From NCBI GenBank assembly GCA_016183985.1, contig JACPDN010000006.1, positions 372,001 through 436,000 on the forward strand: DNA of 64,000 bases, given 5' to 3'. Source of the stretch: Pseudomonadota bacterium (GTDB lineage: Bacteria; Pseudomonadota; Alphaproteobacteria; Dongiales; Dongiaceae). The position numbers and the translations under genes were made by a program. Below the pieces are notes generated by a model. That model made no database searches. It was not told where the DNA came from and saw only the letters and a program-made list of their open reading frames with translations. Each line of letters begins with the position of its first letter. The first letter of the stretch is position 1. Below, one piece after another: positions 17,744 through 28,350 of this stretch.

Positions 17744-18967
17744 TTAGAAGCAGGCGGTGCCATGGGCGAGTGGTGCCAGCCCAAGATGCTTGGCGATGGT
17801 CTGGCCCATATCGGCAAAGCTTGCGCGACGACCGAGGGAACCGGTTGGGGCCGACGGGCCGAAGAAAAGGACCGGCACGAATTCGCGCGTGTGGTCGGTG
17901 CCGCCGGAGGTGGGATCGCAGCCGTGATCGGCCGTGATGAGGGCGAGATCCCCGGGGCGCATCGCTGCCTGGAAATCGGGGATGCGCGCATCAAACGCTT
18001 CGAGCGCTGCGGCATAGCCGGCGACATCGCGGCGATGGCCGAACAGCGTGTCGAAATCGACGAAATTGGCGAAGGTGAGGCTGCCATCCGGGGCACTGGC
18101 CATCAGGTCCAGCGTCACATCGACGAGGGCGGCGTTGTCCTCGCCCTTCACCTTTCGTGTGGGACCGCGGCCACCGAAGATATCGGCGATCTTGCCGACC
18201 GAGATGACCTCGCGCCCGGCAGATTGCAGGTGGTCGAGCAAGGTCGGCTCCGGCGGCGGCGTGGTGAAGTCGCGCCGGCGCGAGGTGCGCTTGAACGATC
18301 CCGTGCGTTCGCCGATGAAGGGCCGCGCGATGACGCGGGCGATGCGCAAGGGCTCCAGCAGCTTCTTTGCGACCTGGCAGACATCAAGCAGGCGCTCAAG
18401 CCCGAAATGCTGTTCGTGTGCAGCAATCTGGAAGACGGAATCGGCCGAGGTGTAGCAGATCGGCTTGCCGGTGCGGATATGCTCCTCGCCCAGCCGGTCG
18501 AGCACTTCGGTGCCGGAGGCGTGGCAATTGCCGATGATGCCGGGCAAGCCGCATTGGCGCACCAGCTCGGCCATGATCTCAGGCGGGAAGCAGGGTTCGG
18601 TCTTGGCGAAATAGCCCCAATCGACCGGTACCGGACAGCCGGCCATTTCCCAATGGCCGCTCGGCGTATCCTTGCCGGCGGAAAGCTCGGCAGCTGCGCC
18701 ATAGGCACCACGCGCCTGGACCTTGGCAAAGCCCGCCGGCAATTGGCCGCTCGCCAGTTCGGCCGCGAGACCGAGGCCGATCTCCTCAAGATGCGGCAGG
18801 CGCAGCGAGCCTTTGCGAAGGCCATCCTTGTCAGCCTTCCCGGCTGCGCAGAATGCCGCGATATGGCCCAGCGTATCCGTGCCGCTATCGCCGAAGCGCA
18901 CCGCATCGGGTGCTGCACCGATGCCGAAAGAATCCATGACCAGGATGAAGGCGCGTCTATCGCTCAT
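17744..18967 (-). CDS. deoB: Phosphopentomutase
   Basis: A 407-residue alkaline-phosphatase-superfamily enzyme that interconverts ribose-1-phosphate or deoxyribose-1-phosphate with the 5-phosphates, feeding nucleoside sugars into central metabolism. The Mn-binding motifs are intact: [15 protein letters not shown] at the N-terminus, [10 protein letters not shown], and near the C-terminus [19 protein letters not shown]. Its start overlaps the deoA stop by 4 bases. Length and motif spacing are normal. Confidence 0.97.
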   Translation of the reverse strand: MSDRRAFILVMDSFGIGAAPDAVRFGDSGTDTLGHIAAFCAAGKADKDGLRKGSLRLPHLEEIGLGLAAELASGQLPAGFAKVQARGAYGAAAELSAGKDTPSGHWEMAGCPVPVDWGYFAKTEPCFPPEIMAELVRQCGLPGIIGNCHASGTEVLDRLGEEHIRTGKPICYTSADSVFQIAAHEQHFGLERLLDVCQVAKKLLEPLRIARVIARPFIGERTGSFKRTSRRRDFTTPPPEPTLLDHLQSAGREVISVGKIADIFGGRGPTRKVKGEDNAALVDVTLDLMASAPDGSLTFANFVDFDTLFGHRRDVAGYAAALEAFDARIPDFQAAMRPGDLALITADHGCDPTSGGTDHTREFVPVLFFGPSAPTGSLGRRASFADMGQTIAKHLGLAPLAHGTACF

Positions 18968-20280
18968 CGCAATTCCTCCAGCACCACGGGGCCGGTGCGG
19001 CTCTCACCCACCAGCCGTACGGCGCGGCGCAAATTCTGCATCGCCAGTTCGGCAGAGGCATCATCGGCGGCGTGAACCATGGCGATCGGCTGCTGCGGTC
19101 CCACCGCCTCGCCCAGCCCCACGATATCGGTAAAGCCGACGCGATGATCGATCCCGTCGCTGGGCTTGGTGCGCCCACCGCCCAAGGCGACAACCGCCAT
19201 GCCGACGGCACGCGTGTCCATCACCTTCACCACCCCCGCCTCTTCCGCAAAGCAGGGCTTTATCACCGGCGCCTTGGCGAGATACTTTTCCGGCTTCTCG
19301 AGAATATCCGCCGGGCCACCCAGCCCAACCACCATACGCTGGAAATGTTCCGCGGCACGTCCGCTTTCAAGGGCGCGTTCGGCCAGCCGCCGCCCCTGCG
19401 CCGCATCTTCGGCCTTGCCGCCGAGGACGAGCAATTCGGCCGACAGCGCCAGCGTGACCTCGAGCAGGCGCGGCTCGGTCTTCTCGCCTTTGAGGCATTG
19501 GATCGATTCAAGCATCTCGACGGCGTTGCCGGCGGTGCGGCCCAGCACCTGATTCATATCGGTGATGAGGGCGCTCGTCTTCACACCCGCACCATTGGCG
19601 ACACGGACGATGGAATCGGCAAGCTCGCGGGCCATTTTCAGCTCGGCCGCGAAGGCACCGGAGCCGGTCTTCACATCCATCACCAACCCCTGGAGGCCCG
19701 CCGCCAATTTCTTCGAGAGAATGGACGCGGTGATGAGCGGCACGGATTCGACCGTCGCCGTCACATCGCGGATGGCATAGAAGCGCCGATCGGCCGGGGC
19801 GAGATCCGCCGTCTGGCCGATGATGGCGCAGCCTGCTTGCCGTACCACCTTGCGGAAGGTGTCGAGATCGGGCGCCGTCTTGTAACCGGGGATGGCGTCG
19901 AATTTATCGAGCGTGCCGCCGGTATGGCCGAGGCCACGGCCTGAGATCATCGGCACATAGCAGCCGCAGGCGGCGACGATCGGCCCCAAAACCAGCGAGG
20001 TCTTGTCGCCGACGCCGCCGGTCGAATGCTTGTCGACGATCGGGCCATCGAGCGCGAGCTGCGCCCAATCGAGCACCGTGCCGGAATTCATCATCGCCCG
20101 TGTCAGGGCGACGCGCTCGGTCATGTCCATGCCACGGAAGAAGACCGCCATGGCAAAGGACGCGATCTGCCCCTCGCTCACGGCGCCGGAGCTGATGCCG
20201 CTGACGAAGAACTCGATCTCGGCCGGCGTCAGGCGCTGAGCATCGCGTTTCTTGCGGATGATTTCCTGGGGCAGCATCAT
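18964..20280 (-). CDS. deoA: Thymidine phosphorylase
   Basis: A 438-residue cytoplasmic enzyme that splits thymidine (and deoxyuridine) with phosphate to the base and deoxyribose-1-phosphate. The phosphate-binding signature [24 protein letters not shown] lies near residues 83-107, and [28 protein letters not shown] includes the catalytic region. It shares 4-base overlaps with both neighbours, which points to translational coupling in the salvage operon. Two adjacent ATGs begin the gene; either gives essentially the same protein. Confidence 0.97.
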   Translation of the reverse strand: MMLPQEIIRKKRDAQRLTPAEIEFFVSGISSGAVSEGQIASFAMAVFFRGMDMTERVALTRAMMNSGTVLDWAQLALDGPIVDKHSTGGVGDKTSLVLGPIVAACGCYVPMISGRGLGHTGGTLDKFDAIPGYKTAPDLDTFRKVVRQAGCAIIGQTADLAPADRRFYAIRDVTATVESVPLITASILSKKLAAGLQGLVMDVKTGSGAFAAELKMARELADSIVRVANGAGVKTSALITDMNQVLGRTAGNAVEMLESIQCLKGEKTEPRLLEVTLALSAELLVLGGKAEDAAQGRRLAERALESGRAAEHFQRMVVGLGGPADILEKPEKYLAKAPVIKPCFAEEAGVVKVMDTRAVGMAVVALGGGRTKPSDGIDHRVGFTDIVGLGEAVGPQQPIAMVHAADDASAELAMQNLRRAVRLVGESRTGPVVLEELR

Positions 20281-21077
20281 TTCGTTGCCTTGAGATAGCT
20301 CAGCAACAGGCGCGTCAACCTCTCGGATGCATTCTTCATCTGCTGCATGGTGTGTTCGTGGCTGAGAGTCTCGCGGCTCATCCCGGCGCCCATATTGGTG
20401 ACGGCGCTGACGGCCGCGACCTTCATGCCGAAATAACGGGCGAGAATGACATCCGGCACAGTCGACATGCCGACCGCATCGACGCCCAGCGCGCGCAAGC
20501 TCTTGATTTCAGCCGGCGTCTCGAATTGCGGGCCGGCGAGCCAGGCATAGACGCCTTCCTTCAGCGGGATCTTCAGTCTGGCCGCAGCGCTCTTCAGCTC
20601 TTTGCGCAGGCCGGCGTCATAGGCACCCACCATGTCGACGAAGCGCTGATTGCCCTTGAGACCGAAAAGGGGCGATTCCTGGACGTAATTGACATGATCC
20701 TTGATGAGGATGAGGCCGCCCGGCTTGACACCCGGCATCAGGCTGCCGGCGGCATTCGTCAGAAGCAGGGTTTCGCATCCCAGGCCATGCAGCGTTTCGA
20801 TCGGCACCTTCATGGCACCGGCATCGCCGCGCTCGTAATAATGAATGCGCCCCTGCAGGATGGCCACGGATTTGCGGCCGATGCGACCCAGCACCAGGCG
20901 GCCGGCATGGCCGCTCACCCCCGATTGCTCGAAACCCGGCAGATCCGCATAGGGAAAGGCAATCGGGTCTTCGACCTTTGCCGCAAACTCCCCCATACCG
21001 GAACCGAGCACCAGGCCGATCTCGGCCCGGAAACCTTTTGCCTTGCGGGCGATGACTTTCAGCGCAGCAGCACTCAC
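20277..21077 (-). CDS. punA: Purine-nucleoside phosphorylase (family 2, trimeric type)
   Basis: A 266-residue phosphorylase that converts inosine or guanosine (and deoxy forms) to the base plus (deoxy)ribose-1-phosphate. The phosphate-binding GSGMG, the [10 protein letters not shown] segment, [14 protein letters not shown] and the purine-site [11 protein letters not shown] and AVTNMGAGM are all present, marking it as the mammalian-like trimeric PNP group rather than hexameric DeoD. It sits between cdd and deoA with 4-base overlaps. Its sugar phosphate product is the DeoB substrate. Confidence 0.94.
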   Translation of the reverse strand: MSAAALKVIARKAKGFRAEIGLVLGSGMGEFAAKVEDPIAFPYADLPGFEQSGVSGHAGRLVLGRIGRKSVAILQGRIHYYERGDAGAMKVPIETLHGLGCETLLLTNAAGSLMPGVKPGGLILIKDHVNYVQESPLFGLKGNQRFVDMVGAYDAGLRKELKSAAARLKIPLKEGVYAWLAGPQFETPAEIKSLRALGVDAVGMSTVPDVILARYFGMKVAAVSAVTNMGAGMSRETLSHEHTMQQMKNASERLTRLLLSYLKATK

Positions 21078-21472
21078 GACAGGTGATCCTTGCCGAAGGA
21101 TGCCGGCAGCAATTCGGCGAGTTTGAAGGTGTGGCGCAGACCATCAGGGCCGCAGATATGGATCGGCGTATCGGGTGCTGCAAATTCGGCGATGCGTTGG
21201 CGGCAACCGCCGCAAGGTGTGGTGAGATCCTCGCCATCGCCCATCACGGCGATCTCGCGGATCTTTTTGCCACCAGCGGTCACCATGGCACCGATGGCAC
21301 TTGTTTCAGCACACCAGCCTTCCGGGAACGCCGCGTTCTCGACATTGCAGCCGGCATAGACCGCATTGTCGTCGGCAAGGATCGCAGCACCCACATGATA
21401 GCTCGAATAGGGGGCATGGGCATGCGCCATGGCGCGCCGCGCGGCTTCAAGCAGCCGGGAATCCATTGTCAT
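21074..21472 (-). CDS. cdd: Cytidine deaminase
   Basis: A 132-residue zinc enzyme that deaminates cytidine and deoxycytidine to uridine and deoxyuridine. The active-site motifs are NVENAAFPEGWCAETSA (zinc Cys and catalytic Glu) and TPCGGCRQ (two zinc Cys), the homotetrameric type. I start it at the ATG at 21472, which overlaps the upstream permease stop as ATGA; an upstream extension to 21688 is a reading of the permease gene in another frame. It provides (deoxy)uridine for the phosphorylases of the same operon. Confidence 0.95.
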   Translation of the reverse strand: MTMDSRLLEAARRAMAHAHAPYSSYHVGAAILADDNAVYAGCNVENAAFPEGWCAETSAIGAMVTAGGKKIREIAVMGDGEDLTTPCGGCRQRIAEFAAPDTPIHICGPDGLRHTFKLAELLPASFGKDHLS

Positions 21473-22443
21473 CTCTCCTTGATATAGGGATAGCCCAGCG
21501 CCTTCGGTGCCACAGCCTTGCCGATGAAACCGGCCAGCAGGACGACGGTGAAGAGGTAGGGCAAAGCCTGAATGAGCGGCACCGGCACATGGCCGATACC
21601 GGGTAATGCGACACCTTGCAGGCGAATGGCGATCGCATCCAGGAAACCGAACAGCAAGCAGGCAAAGAAGGCGGGCCAGGGCCGCCATTTGCCGAAAATC
21701 ATGGCAGCAAGCGCGATGAAGCCGCGCCCCGCCGTCATCTCCTTCTGGAACGTGGCGTTCATCGAGATCGAGAGGAACGTGCCGGCGATGCCGCAGAGCA
21801 ACCCCGCGATCATCACCGCCATATAGCGCAGACGCAGGACCGGAATGCCGGCCGTGTCGACCACTGCCGGCGCCTCGCCCGCCGCACGCAGGCGCAGGCC
21901 GAAGCGGGTGCGATAGAGCACGAACCAGACCAGCGGCACGATGGCGATGGCCACATAGGTGAGCAGGCTGTGGCCGCTGATGATGTGGTAGTAGATCGGG
22001 CCGATGAACGGTATTTCGATCAGCGTATCGGCACCCGGCAGCTTGATCGGCATCAGGCGCTGATCCGGCGTGAGGTCCGGCGTATTGCCACCGCGCCCGA
22101 ACCAGGCATGGCCGAGCACCACGGTGAGGCCCGCCGCCACGATATTGATGGCGACACCCGACACCACCTGGTCGCCGCGATGGGTGATGCAGGCATAGCC
22201 GTGCACCAACGACAGCAGCGTGGCGACGACGACGGCAGCACCCAGCGCGATGAAGGGTGAGCCCGTCTCGGCCGCGACGACGGCCGCGGCAAAGGCTGCC
22301 GCCAGCATCTTGCCCTCAAGTCCGATATCGATGACGCCGGAGCGTTCCGAGAAGATGCCGGCCATGGCGCAGAAGATGAGCGGCGTCGCCATGCGGATGG
22401 TTGCTGCCAATGTCGAGAGTGCCAGCAGGAAGGTATCATCCAT
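21469..22443 (-). CDS. Nucleoside ABC transporter permease 2 (BMP-associated, NupQ-like)
   Basis: A 324-residue permease of the BPD_transp_2 family with about 8-10 helices and the ERSGVIDIGLEGKMLAAA motif near residue 35 that is typical of the second permease of BMP-type nucleoside importers. It pairs with the permease encoded just upstream (8-base overlap) and is energised by the double ATPase. The gene order, binding protein-ATPase-permease-permease-cdd-PNP, supports nucleosides as substrate. Confidence 0.92.
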   Translation of the reverse strand: MDDTFLLALSTLAATIRMATPLIFCAMAGIFSERSGVIDIGLEGKMLAAAFAAAVVAAETGSPFIALGAAVVVATLLSLVHGYACITHRGDQVVSGVAINIVAAGLTVVLGHAWFGRGGNTPDLTPDQRLMPIKLPGADTLIEIPFIGPIYYHIISGHSLLTYVAIAIVPLVWFVLYRTRFGLRLRAAGEAPAVVDTAGIPVLRLRYMAVMIAGLLCGIAGTFLSISMNATFQKEMTAGRGFIALAAMIFGKWRPWPAFFACLLFGFLDAIAIRLQGVALPGIGHVPVPLIQALPYLFTVVLLAGFIGKAVAPKALGYPYIKER

Positions 22444-23566
22444 GGGATGACGCTCCCTGCGCTTTGGCCGCCACCAGCCGCAGATAAAGCCGTTCGACCC
22501 AGGGGCGGTTCATATAGGCGAGCGCCCCGGAGAACAGGATGATGAGACCCTGGATGGTGATGATCATCTCGCGCGTGATGGTCGGGATCTCGAAGGCGAG
22601 CTCGGCCCCGCCCTGGTAAAGCGCGCCGAAGAGGAGGCTCGCCAGCACGATGCCGAAAGGATGGTTGCGGCCCATCAAGGCGACGGCGATACCGGTGAAG
22701 CCGGCGCCCGCCACGAATTCCAGCAGCAGGCGATGCTGCACGCCCAGGATCTCATTGACACCCACGGAACCTGCCAGTGCGCCGGAGATGGCCATGGCGA
22801 TGATGACGACCCGCGCCGGCTTGATGCCGGCATAGATCGCGGCGCGCGGCGCGAGGCCGGTGGCGCGGATTTCGTACCCCAGGCGCGAGCGCCAGATGAA
22901 GATTTCGACCAGCACACAACAGATGAGCGCCCAGACGAGCGAGAGATTGAGCGGCGTCGAGGAGATCTTGATGCCGACCCAGCCGAAAGCTGTCGCCATT
23001 TCGGGCAATGTCGCGTTCTCGGTGAAGGTTCGGCTCTGGGTCGACATTTGTCCGGGATCGCGGAAGACGTCGACCAGCAGATAGACCATCAGCGCGGCCG
23101 CGAGGAAATTGAACATGATCGTCGTGATGACGATATGGCTGCCGCGATAGGCCTGGAGATAAGCGGGAACGATCGCCCAGGCGGCACCGAAAGCGGCGGC
23201 CGCCAGAATCGCCAGAGGCACGAGGACCGGGGCCGGGAGCAGATTGTCGAAGGCGAGCGCCACCACACCGGCACCGAGGCCACCGATATAGGCCTGCCCC
23301 TCTCCCCCGATGTTGAAGAGCCCCGCATGGAAGGCAACGGAGACCGCCAGACCGGTGAAGATGAAACTGGTCGCGTAATAGAGCGTGTAACCCCACCCGT
23401 ACCCGCTGCCGAAAGCACCCTCGACCAGAATGGCGATGGCCTCGAAGGGATTGGCACCGATGGTCCACAGAATGAGGCCGGCAACGACCAGCGCCATCAG
23501 CACATTGATGATGGGCAACAAGCCGATCTCGATCCAGCGCGGCAATTGACTGGGCCGCGCACTCAT
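22436..23566 (-). CDS. Nucleoside ABC transporter permease 1 (BMP-associated, NupP-like)
   Basis: A 376-residue inner-membrane permease of the BPD_transp_2 family. The long second segment with TSFIFTGLAVSVAFHAGLFNIGGEGQAYIGG is the hallmark of the first permease in these importers. Its start overlaps the ATPase stop by 4 bases and its end overlaps the next permease by 8. Together the two make the membrane channel for nucleosides delivered by the BMP-type binding protein. Confidence 0.92.
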   Translation of the reverse strand: MSARPSQLPRWIEIGLLPIINVLMALVVAGLILWTIGANPFEAIAILVEGAFGSGYGWGYTLYYATSFIFTGLAVSVAFHAGLFNIGGEGQAYIGGLGAGVVALAFDNLLPAPVLVPLAILAAAAFGAAWAIVPAYLQAYRGSHIVITTIMFNFLAAALMVYLLVDVFRDPGQMSTQSRTFTENATLPEMATAFGWVGIKISSTPLNLSLVWALICCVLVEIFIWRSRLGYEIRATGLAPRAAIYAGIKPARVVIIAMAISGALAGSVGVNEILGVQHRLLLEFVAGAGFTGIAVALMGRNHPFGIVLASLLFGALYQGGAELAFEIPTITREMIITIQGLIILFSGALAYMNRPWVERLYLRLVAAKAQGASSHG

Positions 23567-25158
23567 GACGCCGCCCGCTGCTGCTCGGCGCTGCCGGTCA
23601 TCATCAGGCCCAATTGCCGCTCATCGGCATCCTTGCCGGCGATCTCGCCAACGATGCGGCCCTGGTTCATGACCAGGACGCGGTCGGCCAGTGCCAGGAT
23701 CTCATCGAGTTCCACCGAGACCAGCAGGATGGCGACACCGCGATCGCGCAAGGCGACGATCTCACGGTGAATGAACTCGATGGCACCGATATCGACACCG
23801 CGCGTCGGCTGACCGACCAGCAGCACGCGCGGCTGGCAGGCCATCTCGCGCGCGAGGATTAGCTTCTGCTGGTTGCCGCCGCTGAATTTGCTGGAGCCGA
23901 GTTGCGGCTGCAGTGGGCGCACGTCGAAACCCTGCATCAGTTCTTCGCAACGCCCGGTCATGGCATTGCGGTTGAGCAGGAAGCGCCCGCCCAGCTTGGG
24001 GTCGCGCTGATAGCCGAGCACGGCCGATTCCCAGGCCGGGAAACCGGTCACGATACCAAGGCGATGCCGATCCTCCGGCACATGGGCAAGGCCAAGCGCG
24101 CGCATGGCAGCAGGATCGCTGGGGCTGTCCGCCGAAATGACGGTGTCACGCAGGCGAATGCTGCCGCGGCTGGGCGTGCGAATGCCGGCGAGCGTCTCCA
24201 AGAGTTCGCTCTGGCCATTGCCGGACACGCCGGCGATGCCGACGATCTCACCGGCATGGAGGTTGAAAGAGATATCGTGGAGTCGCGTGACACCGCGTTC
24301 ATCGACCAATGACAACGCGTCGACAGCAAGTTCCACGGCGCGGATCGCGGCCGGTGTCTTCTCCAGTTCCAGGCGCACCTTGCGGCCAACCATCAGCTCG
24401 GCGAGTTCGTTGGCATTGGTGTCGGCGGTGCGGCGGTCGGCCACGACCTCGCCACCGCGCATGACGGTGACATGATCGGTGATCGCCAGCACTTCTTTAA
24501 GTTTGTGCGTGATGAGCAGGACCGTGACACCGCGCGCCTTCAAGGCAGCAAGGATGCGGAAGAGCTGGTCCGTCTCCTGCGGTGTCAGCACGCCGGTCGG
24601 CTCATCGAGAATGAGAATGGAGCAGTGCCGAAAGAGCGCCTTCAGGATCTCGACCCGCTGCTGATCGCCGACGGGAAGATCGCCGACGCGCGCGTCCGGG
24701 TCGACCGTCAGGCCGAATTCGGTGCCGAGGCGCAGCAACTCGGTCCGCGCCTTGCTGGCACCTTCCTTCAGCATGGCACCACCTTCGGCGCCCAGCATGA
24801 CGTTTTCGAGCACGGTGAAGCTCTCAACCAGCATGAAGTGCTGATGCACCATGCCGATGCCGGCAGCGATCGCCGCGGCTGATGAACGGATGTTCACCTT
24901 CTGCCCGTCGATGCGGATCTCGCCGCTATCGGCCTCGTAGAAGCCGTAAACGATCGACATCAGGGTCGATTTGCCGGCGCCGTTCTCGCCGATGATGCCG
25001 TGAATGGTGCCCTTCTCGACGCGCAGGGAAACATCGCGATTGGCCTGGACCGAACCGAAACGCTTGTTGATGCCGACCAATTCGATGGCAGGCGGCGGCG
25101 CCCCATTGGACGCCGCCGCTGTCATCGCCTGGTCCGGCCCGTGAGGGGCGGCTGGCAT
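23563..25158 (-). CDS. Nucleoside ABC transporter ATPase, two fused ABC domains (NupO-like)
   Basis: A 531-residue ATPase with tandem ABC domains as in RbsA/NupO. The first domain has Walker A GENGAGKST and Walker B ILILDEPTGVLTPQE. The second has a degenerate P-loop (GVSGNGQSE), signature FSGGNQQK and a Walker B-like LLVGQPTRGVD, where Gln replaces the usual Glu region, as is common for the second domain of this family. It follows the binding-protein gene by 21 bases and overlaps the first permease gene. The alternative ATG at residue 12 is less likely because the first ATG is well placed in the operon. Confidence 0.92.
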   Translation of the reverse strand: MPAAPHGPDQAMTAAASNGAPPPAIELVGINKRFGSVQANRDVSLRVEKGTIHGIIGENGAGKSTLMSIVYGFYEADSGEIRIDGQKVNIRSSAAAIAAGIGMVHQHFMLVESFTVLENVMLGAEGGAMLKEGASKARTELLRLGTEFGLTVDPDARVGDLPVGDQQRVEILKALFRHCSILILDEPTGVLTPQETDQLFRILAALKARGVTVLLITHKLKEVLAITDHVTVMRGGEVVADRRTADTNANELAELMVGRKVRLELEKTPAAIRAVELAVDALSLVDERGVTRLHDISFNLHAGEIVGIAGVSGNGQSELLETLAGIRTPSRGSIRLRDTVISADSPSDPAAMRALGLAHVPEDRHRLGIVTGFPAWESAVLGYQRDPKLGGRFLLNRNAMTGRCEELMQGFDVRPLQPQLGSSKFSGGNQQKLILAREMACQPRVLLVGQPTRGVDIGAIEFIHREIVALRDRGVAILLVSVELDEILALADRVLVMNQGRIVGEIAGKDADERQLGLMMTGSAEQQRAAS

Positions 25159-25179
25159 ATTGTTCAGAAATCCACCCGC

Positions 25180-26172
25180 TTAATAGGTGCAGGCGTTGTC
25201 GGCCATGTAGTCATGCACCTTGATCTTGCCGGAGATGATGTCGGCCTTTGCGGCATCGACCTTCGCCTTCATGTCGTCGGTGATCAGCGACTTGTTGTTG
25301 TCATCGAGCGCCCAGCCGACACCTTCGTGGGCGAGATCCATGACCGTGACGCCGGCCTTCCAGCTGCCATCCTTGGCAGCCTTGGCCGAGTTATAGACGG
25401 CAACGTCCACGCGCTTCACCATAGAGGTCAGCATGGTGCCGGGATGGAGATAGTTCTGGTTGCTGTCGACACCGATGGCGAACTTGCCGGAATCCTTGGC
25501 GGCCTGATAGACGCCGGTGCCGGTACCGCCGGCGGCGGCGAAGATCACGTCGACGCCCTGGTCGAACTGACCCTTGGCAAGTTCCGTGCCCTTGGTGGGA
25601 TCGTTCCACGCGGCAGGCGTCGTACCCGTCATGTTGGCCGTCACGGCCGCATCCTTATTGGCGTATTTGGCACCCTGCTCGTAGCCACATTCGAAACGGC
25701 GGATGAGTGGGATGTCCATGCCGCCAACGAAGCCGACCTTGCCCGACTTGCTCGCCATCGACGCCAGCATGCCGACCAGGAACGAGCCTTCGTGCTCGCT
25801 GAACACAATCGATTGCACATTCGGCAGATCGACCACCATGTCGATGATGGCGAAATGCTTGTCGGGAAATTCCTTGGCAACCTTGGTCAGCGCATCGGCC
25901 TGGCTGAAACCGATGCCGATAATGGGATCAGCGCCCTTCTCCGCCATGCGGCGGAAGGCCTGCTCGCGCTGGGCGTCCGTCTGCACTTCGAATTCCAGAT
26001 AGGCATCGCCCGTCTCGGCCTTGTACTTCTCCATGCCGTTGAAGGCGGCCTCGTTGAAGGATTTGTCGAACTTGCCGCCGGCGTCATAGACCACGGCCGG
26101 TTCTGCCATGGCAGCGCCCGCCGCAAACATCACCGCCATCGCCGTCGCCGCGCGAAGCAAAAGCTTATTCAT
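25180..26172 (-). CDS. BMP-family nucleoside-binding lipoprotein/periplasmic protein
   Basis: A 330-residue periplasmic solute-binding protein of the BMP (PnrA-like) family. A Sec signal peptide covers about residues 1-23 (cleavage after AAMA; no lipobox Cys). PAVVYDAGGKFDKSFNEAAFNG and FVGGMDIPLIRRFECGYEQGAK are family signatures, the first contributing to nucleoside binding. It opens the operon, ahead of the ATPase and permeases, as is usual for the most highly expressed component. A GGGAGA Shine-Dalgarno lies in a region able to form a small hairpin (26183-26200). Confidence 0.92.
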   Translation of the reverse strand: MNKLLLRAATAMAVMFAAGAAMAEPAVVYDAGGKFDKSFNEAAFNGMEKYKAETGDAYLEFEVQTDAQREQAFRRMAEKGADPIIGIGFSQADALTKVAKEFPDKHFAIIDMVVDLPNVQSIVFSEHEGSFLVGMLASMASKSGKVGFVGGMDIPLIRRFECGYEQGAKYANKDAAVTANMTGTTPAAWNDPTKGTELAKGQFDQGVDVIFAAAGGTGTGVYQAAKDSGKFAIGVDSNQNYLHPGTMLTSMVKRVDVAVYNSAKAAKDGSWKAGVTVMDLAHEGVGWALDDNNKSLITDDMKAKVDAAKADIISGKIKVHDYMADNACTY

Positions 26173-26182
26173 TTCATGTCTC

Positions 26183-26200
26183 CCAAAAGTGGCCTTTTGG
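26183..26200 (-). promoter_or_regulatory. Small inverted repeat at the ribosome-binding site of the BMP gene
   Basis: CCAAAAG (26183-26189) and CTTTTGG (26194-26200) are perfect 7-base arms with a 4-base loop. On the minus strand the hairpin precedes and partly covers the GGGAGA Shine-Dalgarno of the binding-protein gene. It could be an operator or a translational control hairpin. This is a structure-only call. Confidence 0.35.
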
Positions 26201-26434
26201 CCGTTTCTTTTCGTCGGGTAAGCGGCGCCCCCGCCGGGCCTGCCGCTACCTTACGCGAATAATGCTGACCCTTTGGACAGGAATCAACCGCGATATCCCT
26301 GCTGTCGGTCAGGATGGGCCGGTCCCGGGCCATTTTCAAAGGAAGTTTTGTAGAGTTTCGTCCAGCTACCGATCTGCCCAGCCGCCCGCCCCGTCGGTGT
26401 AAGCTGGGACCGGAATTTGGGTAAAGTGGGGACC

Positions 26435-27355
26435 ATGGCAAACTCGACCTATCCGCGCGATCTCATCGGCTACGGCCGGCGCCCGCCACAAGCCGGTTGG
26501 CCCGGCGGCGCCCGGATTGCCGTGCAATTCGTGCTCAATTACGAAGAAGGTGGTGAGAATTGCATCCTGCATGGCGATGCGGCTTCGGAGGCCTTTTTAT
26601 CCGAAATCGTTGGCGCCCAGCCCCTGCCCAACCAGCGCCATATCAGCATGGAATCGATCTACGAATATGGTAGCCGGGTCGGCGTCTGGCGGGTGCTTGA
26701 TCTCTTCGCCCGCCACCGGCTGCCGCTCACCATCTTTGCTGTCGGCATGGCGGTCGAACGCCACCCGGATGTTATTCGTGCCATGCACCAGGCAGGACAT
26801 GAGATCTGCAGCCACGGCTATCGTTGGATCAACTACCAGAATGTCGACGAGGCGACGGAGCGTGCCGACATGGCGCGCGCCATCGCGGCAATCCGCAACG
26901 TCACGGGTGAAAGGCCGCTCGGCTGGTATACCGGCCGCACTGGCCCCAACACGCACCGGTTGGTCGCTGAGGAAGGTGGCTTTCTTTACAATGCCGACGA
27001 TTACAGCGACGACCTGCCGTTCTGGTCGACCCTCCATGGGGCACCGCAGCTGATGGTGCCTTATACGCTCGATGCCAATGACATGCGCTTTGCGACACCT
27101 CAAGGCTTCAACAGCGGCGACCAGTTCTTCGGCTATCTGCGCGACAGCTTTGATGTACTTTATGCCGAGGGCGAGCACACGCCGCGCATGATGTCGGTCG
27201 GCCTGCACGCACGTCTGGTCGGCCGGCCCGGGCGTCTTAAATCGCTGGCGCGCTTCCTCGACCATGTGACGGCCCATGACAAGGTCTGGGTGGCACGACG
27301 CATCGATATCGCGCGGCATTGGCGTGACCGCCATCCTTTCGGAGAACAAGCATGA
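26435..27355 (+). CDS. puuE: Allantoinase PuuE (polysaccharide-deacetylase fold)
   Basis: A 306-residue metal-independent or cyclic-imide-hydrolase-type allantoinase of the NodB fold, which opens allantoin to allantoate. The family markers are [13 protein letters not shown] at the N-terminus, [31 protein letters not shown] and [16 protein letters not shown] use the ATG at 26435. It is the first gene of puuE-alc-allA, divergent from the nucleoside operon. In other bacteria PuuE genes sit with ureide genes exactly as here. Confidence 0.93.
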   Translation: MANSTYPRDLIGYGRRPPQAGWPGGARIAVQFVLNYEEGGENCILHGDAASEAFLSEIVGAQPLPNQRHISMESIYEYGSRVGVWRVLDLFARHRLPLTIFAVGMAVERHPDVIRAMHQAGHEICSHGYRWINYQNVDEATERADMARAIAAIRNVTGERPLGWYTGRTGPNTHRLVAEEGGFLYNADDYSDDLPFWSTLHGAPQLMVPYTLDANDMRFATPQGFNSGDQFFGYLRDSFDVLYAEGEHTPRMMSVGLHARLVGRPGRLKSLARFLDHVTAHDKVWVARRIDIARHWRDRHPFGEQA

Positions 27356-28350
27356 GCAGCCCAACTGCCGACGCGCATCCCTTTGGTGCGGCGGCGATCA
27401 ACCTCCTCGATCCGCGCCTCGGCGCCGCGGCACTCTCGGCCAGCGATGAATTCTTCGCGCCGAAGGAGCGCATGCTCAACCCGGATCCGGCCGTCTTCAT
27501 TCCCGGCAAGTATGACGACAATGGCAAGTGGATGGATGGTTGGGAAAGCCGGCGCAAGCGACAGGAAGGCTATGATCATTGCGTCTGCCAGCTCGCTTTT
27601 CCCGGCCGCATCGCCGGCTTCGACATCGATACCAGCCACTTCACCGGCAACTACCCGCCGGCGGCATCGATCGAGGCGTGCCGTATCGACGGCGATCCCG
27701 ATGCGGCGACGACATGGCAGACCATCGTGGTCGCCACATCGCTGAACGGCGACAGCCATCACTTCGTGGCGAGCGACAGCGCCGATATCTTCACCCATAT
27801 CCGCCTCAACATCTATCCCGATGGCGGTGTGGCACGCCTGCGAGCCTATGGGCGGCCCGTCACCGATTGGGCAAAGCTGCAGGGCCGGCGCGTCAACCTC
27901 GCCGCTGTCGAGCTTGGCGCCCATGCGATCGGCTGTTCAGACCAGCATTACGGCTCGCCCATGCGCGCGCTCTTCCCGGGTCGCGGCATCAACATGGGCG
28001 ACGGATGGGAAACGCGGCGGCGGCGCGAGCCCGGCAATGATTGGTGCATCATCGCCCTCGCCCATGCAGGCCGGATCGAGGAGATCGAAATCGATACTGC
28101 CCATTTCAAGGGCAATTTCCCGGATCGCTGTTCGATTCAGGCAGCGTTGATCGATGTTGCGACCGAGCAATCCATCGTCACGCAATCCATGTTCTGGCGC
28201 ACCCTGCTGCCGGAGCAGAAGATGGTGATGGATAAGCAGCATCTCTATGCACGAGAGATCATCGATCTGGGGCCGATCAGCCATGTTCGGCTGAACGTCA
28301 TTCCCGATGGCGGCGTATCGCGGTTGCGCCTCTGGGGTAAACCAGCGTGA
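27352..28350 (+). CDS. alc: Allantoicase
   Basis: A 332-residue hydrolase that splits allantoate into ureidoglycolate and urea. It has the two-repeat jelly-roll layout: [10 protein letters not shown]...[15 protein letters not shown] in the first half and [17 protein letters not shown]...[13 protein letters not shown] in the second. It overlaps puuE (ATGA) and allA (GTGA) by 4 bases each, so the three are translated together. Product ureidoglycolate is used by the next gene. Confidence 0.95.
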   Translation: MSSPTADAHPFGAAAINLLDPRLGAAALSASDEFFAPKERMLNPDPAVFIPGKYDDNGKWMDGWESRRKRQEGYDHCVCQLAFPGRIAGFDIDTSHFTGNYPPAASIEACRIDGDPDAATTWQTIVVATSLNGDSHHFVASDSADIFTHIRLNIYPDGGVARLRAYGRPVTDWAKLQGRRVNLAAVELGAHAIGCSDQHYGSPMRALFPGRGINMGDGWETRRRREPGNDWCIIALAHAGRIEEIEIDTAHFKGNFPDRCSIQAALIDVATEQSIVTQSMFWRTLLPEQKMVMDKQHLYAREIIDLGPISHVRLNVIPDGGVSRLRLWGKPA

